A DNA stretch of 64,000 bases. Origin: Stenotrophomonas maltophilia (GTDB lineage Bacteria > Pseudomonadota > Gammaproteobacteria > Xanthomonadales > Xanthomonadaceae). Numbering within the stretch: position 1 is the stretch's first letter; the number at the start of each line of letters is the position of its first letter. The position numbers were made by a program, and so were the translations under genes. Where the stretch lies: positions 1,240,001 through 1,304,000 of the forward strand of contig NZ_CP037858.1 of the NCBI RefSeq assembly GCF_006974125.1. Direction: 5' to 3'. Below the pieces are notes generated by a model that was not told the DNA's origin, did no database searches, and saw only the letters and a list, made by a program, of their open reading frames with translations. Positions 9,588 to 17,355 of this stretch are shown one piece after another.

Positions 9588-9714
9588 GCCGGGCATGGCC
9601 CGGCGGCGTTACCGGTTTCTTTCGCCGGGCATGGCCCGGCGGCGTTACCGGTTTCTTTCGCCGGGCATGGCCCGGCGGCGTTACCGGTTTCTTTCGCCGG
9701 GCATGGCCCGGCGC
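9588..9714 (+). repeat. 36-bp tandem repeat, about 3.5 units
   Basis: Exact 36-bp units begin at 9588, 9624 and 9660, with a partial unit at 9696. Each contains the palindrome GCCGGGCATGGCCCGGC, then GGCGTTACCGGTTTCTTTC. The units adjoin without spacers. They lie between the convergent ends of the secreted-protein gene and the pirin gene, so they may also act as stacked terminator or stability hairpins. Confidence 0.9.
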
Positions 9715-9720
9715 AATCCC

Positions 9721-10572
9721 TCAGAACTTGCCTTCCTGGAAATCGACGAAGGCCTGCATCAGTTCCTGCCGCGTGTTCATCACGAACGGTCCATGGCGCA
9801 TCACTGGTTCGCGCAACGGACGACCGGCCACCAGGATCAGCCGTGCACCCTCGCTGCCGGCCGACAGATGCAGCTGCTCACCGCCCCCCAGCACCGCCAG
9901 TTCCTGACGGGCGACGTCGCGCGCCGCGTCCTGCTCACCCACCGTCACCGCACCTTCGAACACATACGCAAAGGCGTTGTGCCCTTCCGGCAACGCATAG
10001 GTCCAGGCGCGATCCGGGGCCAGCGTGATGTCCAGGTACAGCGGATCGGTGGCCGGCTGCACGATCGGGCCCTGCGTGCCATTCACGTTGCCGGCAATCA
10101 CCTTCACGTCCACGCCCGCTTCCGGGTGCGCCACCGGAATCCGCTCAGGGGCGAATTCCTGGTACTTCGGATCCGTCATCTTCTCTTTCGCCGGCAGGTT
10201 CACCCACAGCTGGAAGCCGCGCATCTGCCCGCTTTCCTGCTCGGGCATTTCCGAATGCACCAGGCCACGGCCTGCGGTCATCCACTGCACGCTACCCGGG
10301 GTCAGCAGGCCCTCATTGCCGTGGTTGTCGCGATGCCGCATGCGCCCGTCGAGCATGTAGGTGACGGTCTCGAAACCACGATGCGGATGCTCCGGGAAGC
10401 CGGCGATGTAGTCCTCGGCACGGTCCGTGCCGAATTCATCGAGCAGCAGGAATGGGTCCAGGTCCGGCAGCGTGGGGCCGCCGATGACGCGGGTCAGGCG
10501 CACGCCGGCACCGTCGGAGGTGGGCATGCCACGGATGGTCCGCAGCACGCGGACCGGTTCGGGAAAGCTCAT
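9721..10572 (-). CDS. Pirin family protein (second copy)
   Basis: 283-residue pirin with predicted metal ligands His62, His64 (EHPHRGFETVTYML), His106 and Glu108 (TAGRGLVHSEMP). It is clearly diverged from the pirin at 7170, so this is not a recent duplication. The start at 10572 (MSFPEPVRVLRTIRG) is preferred over an upstream in-frame ATG because conservation begins here. It is divergent from cstA across 215 bp. Confidence 0.9.
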   Translation of the reverse strand: MSFPEPVRVLRTIRGMPTSDGAGVRLTRVIGGPTLPDLDPFLLLDEFGTDRAEDYIAGFPEHPHRGFETVTYMLDGRMRHRDNHGNEGLLTPGSVQWMTAGRGLVHSEMPEQESGQMRGFQLWVNLPAKEKMTDPKYQEFAPERIPVAHPEAGVDVKVIAGNVNGTQGPIVQPATDPLYLDITLAPDRAWTYALPEGHNAFAYVFEGAVTVGEQDAARDVARQELAVLGGGEQLHLSAGSEGARLILVAGRPLREPVMRHGPFVMNTRQELMQAFVDFQEGKF

Positions 10573-10691
10573 GGCGACTCCTGTTGGATGGATGCCACTG
10601 AAGATGGACGCCACACGGCTGCGCGCCAATGGACGGCGCCGCAACCGATTGTTCCATCCCTGATGTTCGCTGCACGTCAGCACATCAAGCG

Positions 10692-10707
10692 TACGACCAA
10701 AGTACTA
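10692..10707 (+). promoter_or_regulatory. Candidate activator motif upstream of cstA
   Basis: TACGACCAAAGTACTA lies about 80 bp upstream of the cstA ATG, inside the only A/T-richer patch of this gap. Its partial symmetry (GTAC on both sides) and position suit an activator site. LuxR-type acetate-response regulators control cstA or acs genes in other gammaproteobacteria; a link to that class is my inference. Confidence 0.35.
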
Positions 10708-10787
10708 CCGCAGATTCGTCCTGTGCCAATTGACCCTGCCGAGGGCACGCGGGACTCTTTGACTGTCTTTCCGGGAGAGAGCACCTC

Positions 10788-12869
10788 ATGAAAGGGTTTT
10801 CCAAAATTGGCTGGGCAGCACTCGCCCTGCTCGGCGCCTTCTGTCTGGGCACCGTGGCCTTGCGCCGCGGCGAACACATCAATGCGCTGTGGATCGTCGT
10901 CGCCGCAGTTTCGCTGTACCTGGTCGCCTACCGTTTCTACAGCCTGTTCATCGCCAACAAGGTGATGCAGCTGGATCCGACCCGGGCCACCCCGGCGGTG
11001 ATCAACAACGATGGCCTGGATTACGTGCCGACCAACAAGCACGTGCTGTTCGGCCACCATTTCGCTGCGATTGCCGGTGCCGGCCCGCTGGTCGGCCCCG
11101 TGCTGGCCGCGCAGATGGGCTACCTGCCCGGCCTGCTGTGGCTGGTGGTGGGCGTGGTGCTGGCCGGCGCGGTGCAGGACTTCGTGGTGCTGTTCCTGTC
11201 CAGCCGCCGCAACGGCCGTTCGCTGGGCGATCTGGTACGGGAAGAGATGGGCCAGGTACCCGGCACCATCGCGTTGTTCGGCGCGTTCCTGATCATGATC
11301 ATCATCCTGGCAGTGCTGGCGATGGTGGTGGTCAAGGCGCTGGCCGAAAGCCCGTGGGGCATGTTCACGGTGATCGCGACGATGCCCATCGCGATCCTGA
11401 TGGGCGTGTACATGCGTTACATCCGCCCCGGCAAGATCGGCGAGATCTCGGTGGTCGGCCTGATCCTGCTGCTGGCCGCGATCTGGTACGGCGGCAAGGT
11501 CGCCGCCGACCCCGTGTGGGGCCCTGCGTTCACCTTCACCGGCACCCAGATCACCTGGATGCTGATCGGCTACGGCTTCGTCGCCTCGGTGCTGCCGGTA
11601 TGGCTGCTGCTGGCCCCGCGTGACTACCTGTCGACCTTCCTCAAGATCGGCACCATCATCGCGCTGGCCATCGGCATCCTGGTGGTGATGCCGGAACTGA
11701 AGATGCCGGCGCTGACCCAGTTCGCCGCCAGCGGCGATGGCCCGGTGTGGAAGGGCGGCATGTTCCCATTCCTGTTCATCACCATCGCCTGCGGTGCGGT
11801 GTCCGGCTTCCACGCGCTGATTTCCTCCGGCACCACGCCGAAGCTGCTGGCCAATGAAGCGCACATGCGCTACATCGGCTACGGCGGCATGCTGATGGAA
11901 TCGTTCGTGGCGGTGATGGCACTGGTCGCGGCCTCGATCATCGATCCGGGCATCTACTTCGCGATGAACAGCCCGGCGGCGGTGATCGGTGCCGATGCCG
12001 CATCGGCGGCGCACTACATCACCAACACCTGGGGCTTCACCATCACGCCCGAGCAGCTGACCGCGACCGCGGCGGCCATTGGTGAACCGACCATCCTGCA
12101 TCGCGCAGGTGGCGCACCGACACTGGCGGTGGGCATCGCGCAGATCCTGCACGAAGCGATTCCCAGTGGCAGCGACGCGATGATGGCGTTCTGGTACCAC
12201 TTCGCGATCCTGTTCGAAGCGTTGTTCATCCTCACTGCAGTCGACGCTGGCACCCGTGCGGGCCGCTTCATGCTGCAGGACCTGCTGGGCAACTTCGTAC
12301 CGGCGCTGAAGAAGACCGAATCGTGGACCGCCAACATCATCGGCACCGCCGGCTGCGTGGCGCTGTGGGGCTACCTGCTCTACACCGGCGTGGTCGATCC
12401 GTTCGGTGGCATCCAGACGCTGTGGCCGCTGTTCGGCATCTCCAACCAGATGCTGGCCGGCATCGCGCTGATGCTGGGCACGGTGGTGCTGTTCAAGATG
12501 AAACGTGACCGCTATGCGTGGGTGACGGCGGTGCCAGCCATCTGGCTGCTGATCTGCACCACCTACGCCGGCTTCATCAAGATCTTCGACAGCAACCCGG
12601 CGCAGGGCTTCCTGGCCCAGGCACACAAGTTCCAGGCCGCCCTCGCCAGCGACACCATCACCGCACCGGCCAAGTCGGTGGCGCAGATGAAGCAGATCGT
12701 GGTCAACGCCTACGTCAACACCGGCCTGACCGCGCTGTTCCTGCTGGTGGTGGGCGCGGTACTGGTGTATTCGATCAAGACCATCCTGGCGGCACGCCGC
12801 AACCCGCAGCGCAGCGACCGCGAGACCCCGTACGTGGCGCTGAAGCCACATGAAATGGTGGACCTGTGA
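10788..12869 (+). CDS. cstA: CstA family pyruvate/peptide transporter (carbon starvation protein A)
   Basis: Large inner-membrane protein of 693 residues with many hydrophobic segments. The conserved N-terminal stretch ([41 protein letters not shown]) is diagnostic of CstA. Family members import pyruvate or peptides during carbon limitation. The ATG at 10788 follows GGGAGAGAGC. Its stop overlaps the start of the small gene after it (TGATG), the usual cstA-ybdD pairing. Confidence 0.95.
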   Translation: MKGFSKIGWAALALLGAFCLGTVALRRGEHINALWIVVAAVSLYLVAYRFYSLFIANKVMQLDPTRATPAVINNDGLDYVPTNKHVLFGHHFAAIAGAGPLVGPVLAAQMGYLPGLLWLVVGVVLAGAVQDFVVLFLSSRRNGRSLGDLVREEMGQVPGTIALFGAFLIMIIILAVLAMVVVKALAESPWGMFTVIATMPIAILMGVYMRYIRPGKIGEISVVGLILLLAAIWYGGKVAADPVWGPAFTFTGTQITWMLIGYGFVASVLPVWLLLAPRDYLSTFLKIGTIIALAIGILVVMPELKMPALTQFAASGDGPVWKGGMFPFLFITIACGAVSGFHALISSGTTPKLLANEAHMRYIGYGGMLMESFVAVMALVAASIIDPGIYFAMNSPAAVIGADAASAAHYITNTWGFTITPEQLTATAAAIGEPTILHRAGGAPTLAVGIAQILHEAIPSGSDAMMAFWYHFAILFEALFILTAVDAGTRAGRFMLQDLLGNFVPALKKTESWTANIIGTAGCVALWGYLLYTGVVDPFGGIQTLWPLFGISNQMLAGIALMLGTVVLFKMKRDRYAWVTAVPAIWLLICTTYAGFIKIFDSNPAQGFLAQAHKFQAALASDTITAPAKSVAQMKQIVVNAYVNTGLTALFLLVVGAVLVYSIKTILAARRNPQRSDRETPYVALKPHEMVDL

Positions 12870-13093
12870 TGAGCACGCAACTGGTTCCCGCCGGCCAGTA
12901 CCAGGCGCACCGGCGCATCTGGCGGCGCCTGGTGCAGACCGCACGGCTGTGCTGTGGCATTCCTGATTACGACAACTACGTCCGGCACATGCTGGAAAAG
13001 CATCCGGACCAGGAGCCGATGGATTACAAGACGTTCTTCCGCGAGCGCCAGGAAGCGCGCTACGGCGGACGCAACGGTGGTCGCTGCTGTTGA
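12869..13093 (+). CDS. YbdD/YjiX family small protein, CstA partner
   Basis: 74-residue basic protein with the family core [28 protein letters not shown] and [12 protein letters not shown]. In enterobacteria the small partner is needed for CstA/BtsT-dependent uptake. The ATG overlaps the cstA stop by one base. A GTG three bases earlier is possible, but the ATG fits family N-termini better. Confidence 0.9.
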   Translation: MSTQLVPAGQYQAHRRIWRRLVQTARLCCGIPDYDNYVRHMLEKHPDQEPMDYKTFFRERQEARYGGRNGGRCC

Positions 13094-13105
13094 GGAGTGA
13101 GGTGG

Positions 13106-13296
13106 GTGCCGGGCTTGCAGCCCGGCACCCGCAGAGGCGACTGCAACGGCCAAAGCGTCGGCTCTGGTTTTCCGTGGATTTGGCGGGGTGGTGTCGGATG
13201 GCGGGGACGCCGTAAACCCATCCCTGGGGGCTTGGCCGCGGCATCCATGCCGCGGACACCCCGCCATCCGACACCACCCCACCTTCGACAGATTTC
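13106..13296 (+). repeat. Composite structured repeat module, copy C
   Basis: Begins 12 bp after the ybdD-like stop with head hairpin GTGCCGGGCT-TGC-AGCCCGGCAC (13106-13128), then CCGCAGAGGC. The branched dyad spans 13182-13281; its outer arms form a perfect 22-bp stem (13185-13206 with 13259-13280). Internal hairpins are CCCATCCCTGGG and CCGCGGCATCCATGCCGCGG. Tail TTCGACAGATTTCC. The only copy here that is not part of a head-to-head pair. Confidence 0.85.
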
Positions 13297-13317
13297 CGGT
13301 GGCGGCGAGAAGCGTCA

Positions 13318-13357
13318 GGGGTCAGATCCGTTTCCTCCGGGAAACGGATCTGACCCC
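13318..13357. repeat. GGGGTCAG-type perfect palindrome
   Basis: 18-bp perfect stem (GGGGTCAGATCCGTTTCC with its complement) and a 4-nt loop, just after module copy C. It resembles the GGGGTCAGA-headed REP-like palindromes common in xanthomonad genomes; no transposase lies nearby. Confidence 0.75.
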
Positions 13358-13386
13358 TTCCATGTTCATGGATCTCCATGAAGTGC

Positions 13387-13409
13387 ATCCACGCATGGCG
13401 CGGATCTAC
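13387..13409 (-). repeat. SMAG-like palindrome
   Basis: On the minus strand GTAGATCCGCGCCATGCGTGGAT, 29 bp beyond the DUF819 stop. It is the same subtype as the element at 21853, differing by one base in the arm. Confidence 0.75.
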
Positions 13410-13437
13410 GGAAGCATGACGCCAGGGCGGCCCGAAC

Positions 13438-14688
13438 TCAGCCGGTCGCCATCCACTTCAGGATCAGGCCGGTGACATACGCCAGACCGGTGCCGGTCGC
13501 ATAGCCCACCGTGCCCAGCAGCACGCCCACCGGGGCCAGCGTCGGATGGAACGCCGCTGCCACCACAGGGGCCGAAGCGGCTGCGCCGATATTGCCCTGC
13601 GAACCAATGGCGAAGAAGAACAGCGGCGCGCGCAGCAGCTTGGCCACCACCCACAGCACCAGCACGTGGGTGGCCATCCAGATCGCGCCGAGCAGGAACA
13701 GCCACGGCCGATCCAGCAGCGACAGCAGGTTCATCTGCATGCCGATGCAGGCGATCAGGAAGTACAGGAACACCGTGCCCAGCCGCGAAGCGCCTGCGGC
13801 TTCCAGCCGGCGTGCACGGGTGAAACTCAGGCCCAGGCCCATCGCCGTGGACAGCAGGATCACCCACACGAACTGGCTATCGAGACTGAACTGGCTGGCC
13901 CAGCTGACATTGGCCTTGAACCAGCCCGACAGCGGCGCGGCGATGGCGTGGGCCAGGCCGACGCCCCCCAGTGCCACACCGACGATCACCATCAGGTCGG
14001 TCATGCTCGGAATGCGTGCGTTCTGTGCCTCGTAGGCACTGATGCGCGCCTTCATCTCGTCGATGGCACGGGTATCGGCACCATTGCGGGTATCGATCTG
14101 CTGCGCGCGGTTGGCCAGGAACAGCAGGATGGCCATCCACAGGCTGGCGCAGGCCACGTCGACCACTGCGAACTGGCCGAAGGTGGTGGCATCGGTGCCG
14201 AACACTTCGCGCATGGCGACCATGTTGGCGCCGCCACCGATCCAGCTGCCGGCCAGCGCCGCCATGCCGGCCCAGGTATCACCGGCCACGGTTTCCGGGT
14301 GGATCAGCTTCATCAGCTGGAACGAGACGATGGCGCCGAGCATGATGCCGGCGGTACCGGCACAGAACACGACCAGCAGCTTCGGGCCGAGCTTGATGAC
14401 GCCCTTCAGGTCGATCGACAGGGTCAGCAGGACCAGTGCCGCCGGCAGCAGCACGTCACGCGCGACCGGGTTGTACAGCGAGGTGTTGTGGCCATCGATG
14501 ACACCGGCGGTGTTGTAGATGGCGGGGATGAAGTAGCACAGTAGCAGTGCCGGCACCCAGGCGAAGATCTTCTTCAGCAGTGGGGTCGGACCACTGGCGG
14601 CCCAGAAGATCAGGGCCAGGGTGGCGGCAATCAGGCCCAGTCCAACGATGTCGTTGCTGATCAGGGCAGTAGCGGGTTCGGTCGGCAT
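13438..14688 (-). CDS. DUF819 family membrane protein (YjcL-like)
   Basis: Integral inner-membrane protein of 416 residues with about ten hydrophobic segments. [33 protein letters not shown] and the C-terminal [20 protein letters not shown] are typical of DUF819. The family is uncharacterised and looks transporter-like; the Gly-rich re-entrant-type stretches support a carrier role only weakly. The ATG at 14688 follows AGAGGA. An intrinsic-terminator structure on the same strand sits less than 60 bp upstream (14717-14744), so expression may be attenuated. Confidence 0.88.
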   Translation of the reverse strand: MPTEPATALISNDIVGLGLIAATLALIFWAASGPTPLLKKIFAWVPALLLCYFIPAIYNTAGVIDGHNTSLYNPVARDVLLPAALVLLTLSIDLKGVIKLGPKLLVVFCAGTAGIMLGAIVSFQLMKLIHPETVAGDTWAGMAALAGSWIGGGANMVAMREVFGTDATTFGQFAVVDVACASLWMAILLFLANRAQQIDTRNGADTRAIDEMKARISAYEAQNARIPSMTDLMVIVGVALGGVGLAHAIAAPLSGWFKANVSWASQFSLDSQFVWVILLSTAMGLGLSFTRARRLEAAGASRLGTVFLYFLIACIGMQMNLLSLLDRPWLFLLGAIWMATHVLVLWVVAKLLRAPLFFFAIGSQGNIGAAASAPVVAAAFHPTLAPVGVLLGTVGYATGTGLAYVTGLILKWMATG

Positions 14689-14716
14689 GGGATCCTCTGT
14701 CGATCGAAAGAGCGGG

Positions 14717-14744
14717 AAAAAAAAAGCGCCGCATAAAGCGGCGC
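14717..14744 (-). terminator. Intrinsic terminator in the DUF819 leader
   Basis: On the minus strand GCGCCGC-TTTAT-GCGGCGC is followed by nine T, a textbook Rho-independent terminator. It lies only 28 bp before the DUF819 start and no minus-strand gene ends upstream of it (the neighbour at 14817 is on the plus strand). It would therefore act on transcripts heading into the DUF819 gene. Confidence 0.85.
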
Positions 14745-14816
14745 ATCCGCAGATTAACATTGTCTTCACGCCGGGTCATGCTGCAGTGCCGGTTGCCCTT
14801 TCCCGGAGCCACTCCC

Positions 14817-15209
14817 ATGCAGCTCGGCGCCTTCTCCATCAGCCTCTCGGTCAAGGACCTTGGGGCCTCCCGCACCTTCTACGAAGCACTGGGCTTCTCG
14901 GTCACCGGCGGCGATCCGGCACAGAACTGGCTGGTGATGCGCAGCAACGGCACCGTGATCGGCCTGTTCCAGGGCATGTTCGAGGGCAACCTGCTGACCT
15001 TCAATCCTGGCTGGGACCAGCACAAGCAGGAACTGCCCCACTTCCAGGATGTGCGCGAGCTGCAGGCGGAGCTGGATGCGAAGGGCGTCGAACTGGCGGT
15101 GCGCACCGACCCTGATGGGCAGGGCACCGGCTATCTGCAGCTGGCCGATCCGGATGGCAACGTGATCCTGATCGACCAGCACGTGGCGCGCGCGGGCACC
15201 GGACAGTAG
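14817..15209 (+). CDS. VOC/glyoxalase-fold protein
   Basis: 130-residue single vicinal-oxygen-chelate domain: [24 protein letters not shown] at the start and [17 protein letters not shown] at the end. Members are metal-dependent lyases, dioxygenases or resistance proteins; the substrate is unknown here. The start at 14817 fits the domain boundary; an upstream in-frame ATG near 14760 adds non-conserved residues. The downstream neighbour on the other strand is separated only by a SMAG palindrome. Confidence 0.85.
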   Translation: MQLGAFSISLSVKDLGASRTFYEALGFSVTGGDPAQNWLVMRSNGTVIGLFQGMFEGNLLTFNPGWDQHKQELPHFQDVRELQAELDAKGVELAVRTDPDGQGTGYLQLADPDGNVILIDQHVARAGTGQ

Positions 15210-15212
15210 GGC

Positions 15213-15235
15213 TGCCGGCCAGCGGCCGGCACTAC
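15213..15235 (-). repeat. SMAG palindrome supplying the histidine-kinase stop codon
   Basis: Minus-strand GTAGTGCCGGCCGCTGGCCGGCA. The TAG inside its GTAG head (15232-15234) is the stop codon of the histidine kinase gene (...TCG CGG TAG). Confidence 0.9.
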
Positions 15236-16530
15236 CGCGATGGAGGGCGTGATGCGCTGAAGTCGAGGGTGGCACGCGTACCGCGCGGGTCACAGGGTTG
15301 CAGCTGCAGGGTCCAGCCCAGGTGCTCGCACAGCCGCGCGATCAGGTCCAGTCCGATGCCGCCCCCCCGATCGGCGCGCTCGCCACGGGCCATCCGCGCG
15401 TGGATCGCCGCAATCTCCTCCGGGCTCATGCCATGCCCGGGGTCCTGCAGGGTCAGCACCGCCGACGAGCTCAGGCGCAGCTCAATGTGACCACGGCCAC
15501 TGTTCTCGATGGCATTGCGCAGGAGGTTGCCGATCGCGGCCTGCACAACGGCCAGCGGCGCAACGATATCCACCGGAGCAGCCTGGATGCCGATGCTCAG
15601 ATCCTTGTCGCCGAGCAGGTGACGATGGTCGTCGACGATTTCCGGCAACAGCTGGTCCAGTGCGATGCGCTCGGCGCGCGCGGCCAATCGTGCCGGATCA
15701 CGCGCCAGCACCAGCAACAGTTCGATCAGCTGCTCCACGCTCTGCGCTGTGCGCAGCACGCGCTGCATCTGCTGGCGCGCGCGCTCGGGCAGGCCCGGCT
15801 GTTCCAGTGCCAGCTCTGCAGCACCGGTCATCACCGCAATTGGTGTACGCAGTTCGTGGCTGGCGGTGCTGATGAAGACCCGTTCGCGTTCGACGAACTG
15901 CTCGTTGCGGTCCAGGTAGTCGTTCAGTGCATCGGCAATGGTATGCAGTTCGGAGCTGCCGCGCGGGTCGACCTCGATGCGCTGGCCCTGAACGCCCGGC
16001 CGCAACGCGGCGATGTGCTGCGCCAGCAGGCTCAACGGGCGCACCATGCGCTCCATGCCGAACGACGCCATCAGCACGGTGACGAAGATCATGATCACCC
16101 CGGCCAGCATCACCCAGCGCGTGGCGAACTGTTCCAGGTCATGGAAATCGGAGATGTCCAGAACCAGCGCGACCCGGCCCATCGGCTCGGTTTCGCGCAC
16201 CATCACCGCCGTCTCACGTCCCTTGACCATCACGCCGTCATGCAGCCCCGGATGCAATGTGCGCAGCCCCTCGGGAAGGTTGACCGCATCGAACCGGTAC
16301 AGGCTGAGCGTGTCCGAATCCTGCCAGCGGTAGTGCGGCTCGTGCTCGACGTGCTCGACGATGCTGTCCAGTTCGGAATTGAGCAGCGCGCGCCAGGCGG
16401 CATGCTCGGCATGTTCATGCACGTAGTTGCCGACGCTGAACACCGCGATCGACAGCAGCGCCAGATAGCCCAGCAACCACCACACCACGCGCCGGTACAG
16501 CGGCCCCGGCTTACGCGCCTTCATCGCCAT
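15232..16530 (-). CDS. Sensor histidine kinase, probable envelope/metal sensor (ColS/VgrS- or PmrB-like)
   Basis: 432-residue membrane kinase: first TM (about 16-34), periplasmic domain (about 36-135), second TM (about 139-160), HAMP-like linker, H-box FISTASHELRTPIAVMTGA, N-box IGNLLRNAIENSGRG, G-boxes LQDPGHGMSPEE and RGGGIGLDLI. The periplasmic domain carries two ExxE motifs (EHAE about 39-42, EHVE about 59-62) and clustered His/Glu, recalling the iron/zinc-sensing ExxE of ColS/VgrS. The start at 16530 follows AAGGA and overlaps the regulator stop by 20 bp. Next to lipid A modification genes. ColS versus PmrB identity needs a phylogeny. Confidence 0.88.
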   Translation of the reverse strand: MAMKARKPGPLYRRVVWWLLGYLALLSIAVFSVGNYVHEHAEHAAWRALLNSELDSIVEHVEHEPHYRWQDSDTLSLYRFDAVNLPEGLRTLHPGLHDGVMVKGRETAVMVRETEPMGRVALVLDISDFHDLEQFATRWVMLAGVIMIFVTVLMASFGMERMVRPLSLLAQHIAALRPGVQGQRIEVDPRGSSELHTIADALNDYLDRNEQFVERERVFISTASHELRTPIAVMTGAAELALEQPGLPERARQQMQRVLRTAQSVEQLIELLLVLARDPARLAARAERIALDQLLPEIVDDHRHLLGDKDLSIGIQAAPVDIVAPLAVVQAAIGNLLRNAIENSGRGHIELRLSSSAVLTLQDPGHGMSPEEIAAIHARMARGERADRGGGIGLDLIARLCEHLGWTLQLQPCDPRGTRATLDFSASRPPSR

Positions 16531-17224
16531 CCTTGCCGGCATCGCTGCCCGTGGTCACCGCCAGACGGTAACCCACCCGCGGCAGGGTATGGATCAGTTT
16601 CTCGGCGAACGGACCATCGACGCTGCGGCGCAGTTCGTAGACATGCGAACGCAGCAGGTCGCCATCCGGCGGTTCGTCGCCCCACAGGGCGAATTCCAGC
16701 TGCTGGCGGGTGACCGCGCCCGGACTGGCGCGCATCAGTACCTCCAGCAGCTTGCGGCAGGCTGGGTACAGGTGCAGCACCTGGCCCTCACGCTGAGCCT
16801 CCAGCGTCGCCAGATCCAGTACCAGATCGCCCACCTGCAGGCGCTTGCGCGGGTTGCGGCCCTGCGCACGCAGCAGCAGCGCTTCCAGCCGCACCTCCAG
16901 CTCCGGCAGCGCGAACGGCTTGGTCAGGTAGTCGTCGGCGCCCGCGCGGAAGCCGGCAATCTTGTCCGGCAGCTCGTCACGCGCGGTCAGCATGATCACC
17001 GGCACTTCCGATGCATGCTCGGCGCGCAGCCGGCGCAGCACCTCCGGGCCCTCCATGCGCGGCAGCATCCAGTCCAGGATGACCGCGTCATACGGATGGC
17101 TTCCGGCCAGGTGCAGTCCGGTGATGCCATCCGGCGCCACGTCGAGCACATGCCCGCGCGACTCGAAATAGTCGAACAGGTTGGCCACCAGCTGGCGGTT
17201 GTCCTCGATCACCAACAGACGCAT
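16511..17224 (-). CDS. OmpR/PhoB-type response regulator
   Basis: 237-residue DNA-binding regulator. The receiver domain has phospho-acceptor Asp51 (DAVILDWMLPRMEG), switch Thr80 and Lys102 (DDYLTKPF). The winged-helix domain (about 130-225) ends in RSHVYELRRSVDGPFAEKLI and HTLPRVGYRLAV. The start at 17224 (MRLLVIEDNRQLV) is conserved. It is upstream of and overlaps its kinase, and is divergent from the GT39 transferase gene. Probable control of the adjacent lipid A cluster is an inference from position and the shared motif at 17298 and 19106. Confidence 0.92.
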   Translation of the reverse strand: MRLLVIEDNRQLVANLFDYFESRGHVLDVAPDGITGLHLAGSHPYDAVILDWMLPRMEGPEVLRRLRAEHASEVPVIMLTARDELPDKIAGFRAGADDYLTKPFALPELEVRLEALLLRAQGRNPRKRLQVGDLVLDLATLEAQREGQVLHLYPACRKLLEVLMRASPGAVTRQQLEFALWGDEPPDGDLLRSHVYELRRSVDGPFAEKLIHTLPRVGYRLAVTTGSDAGKDGDEGA

Positions 17225-17297
17225 GCACGAAACATCCACGGAAGTTCGTACCATGGTAGCGCCGCACATGTCGGAATGCGGTCGCCCCGGCGTCGCT

Positions 17298-17313
17298 CTG
17301 ACGCTTTTCCCAC
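17298..17313 (+). promoter_or_regulatory. Candidate response-regulator (ColR-like) box upstream of the GT39 gene
   Basis: CTGACGCTTTTCCCAC matches 14 of 16 positions of the ColR box as I recall it for Pseudomonas putida (YYNASNNYTTTTTCAC). A related sequence precedes the PAP2 gene (19106-19121), sharing GAC-n-CTT-n-TCC-n-AC. Proposed as the target of the adjacent two-component regulator. Confidence 0.4.
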
Positions 17314-17355
17314 CCCTGCCACCTCAGAATGGCCGTTTTGCTCCCGGAGCCTGCC

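Noticed and set aside
9588..9714. CRISPR array
   Set aside because: The 36-bp repeats adjoin directly with no unique spacers, and no cas gene is present.
17329..17355. ATG 17329 as the start of the GT39 gene
   Set aside because: No ribosome-binding site; GTG 17356 has GGAG at good spacing, although the ATG cannot be excluded.
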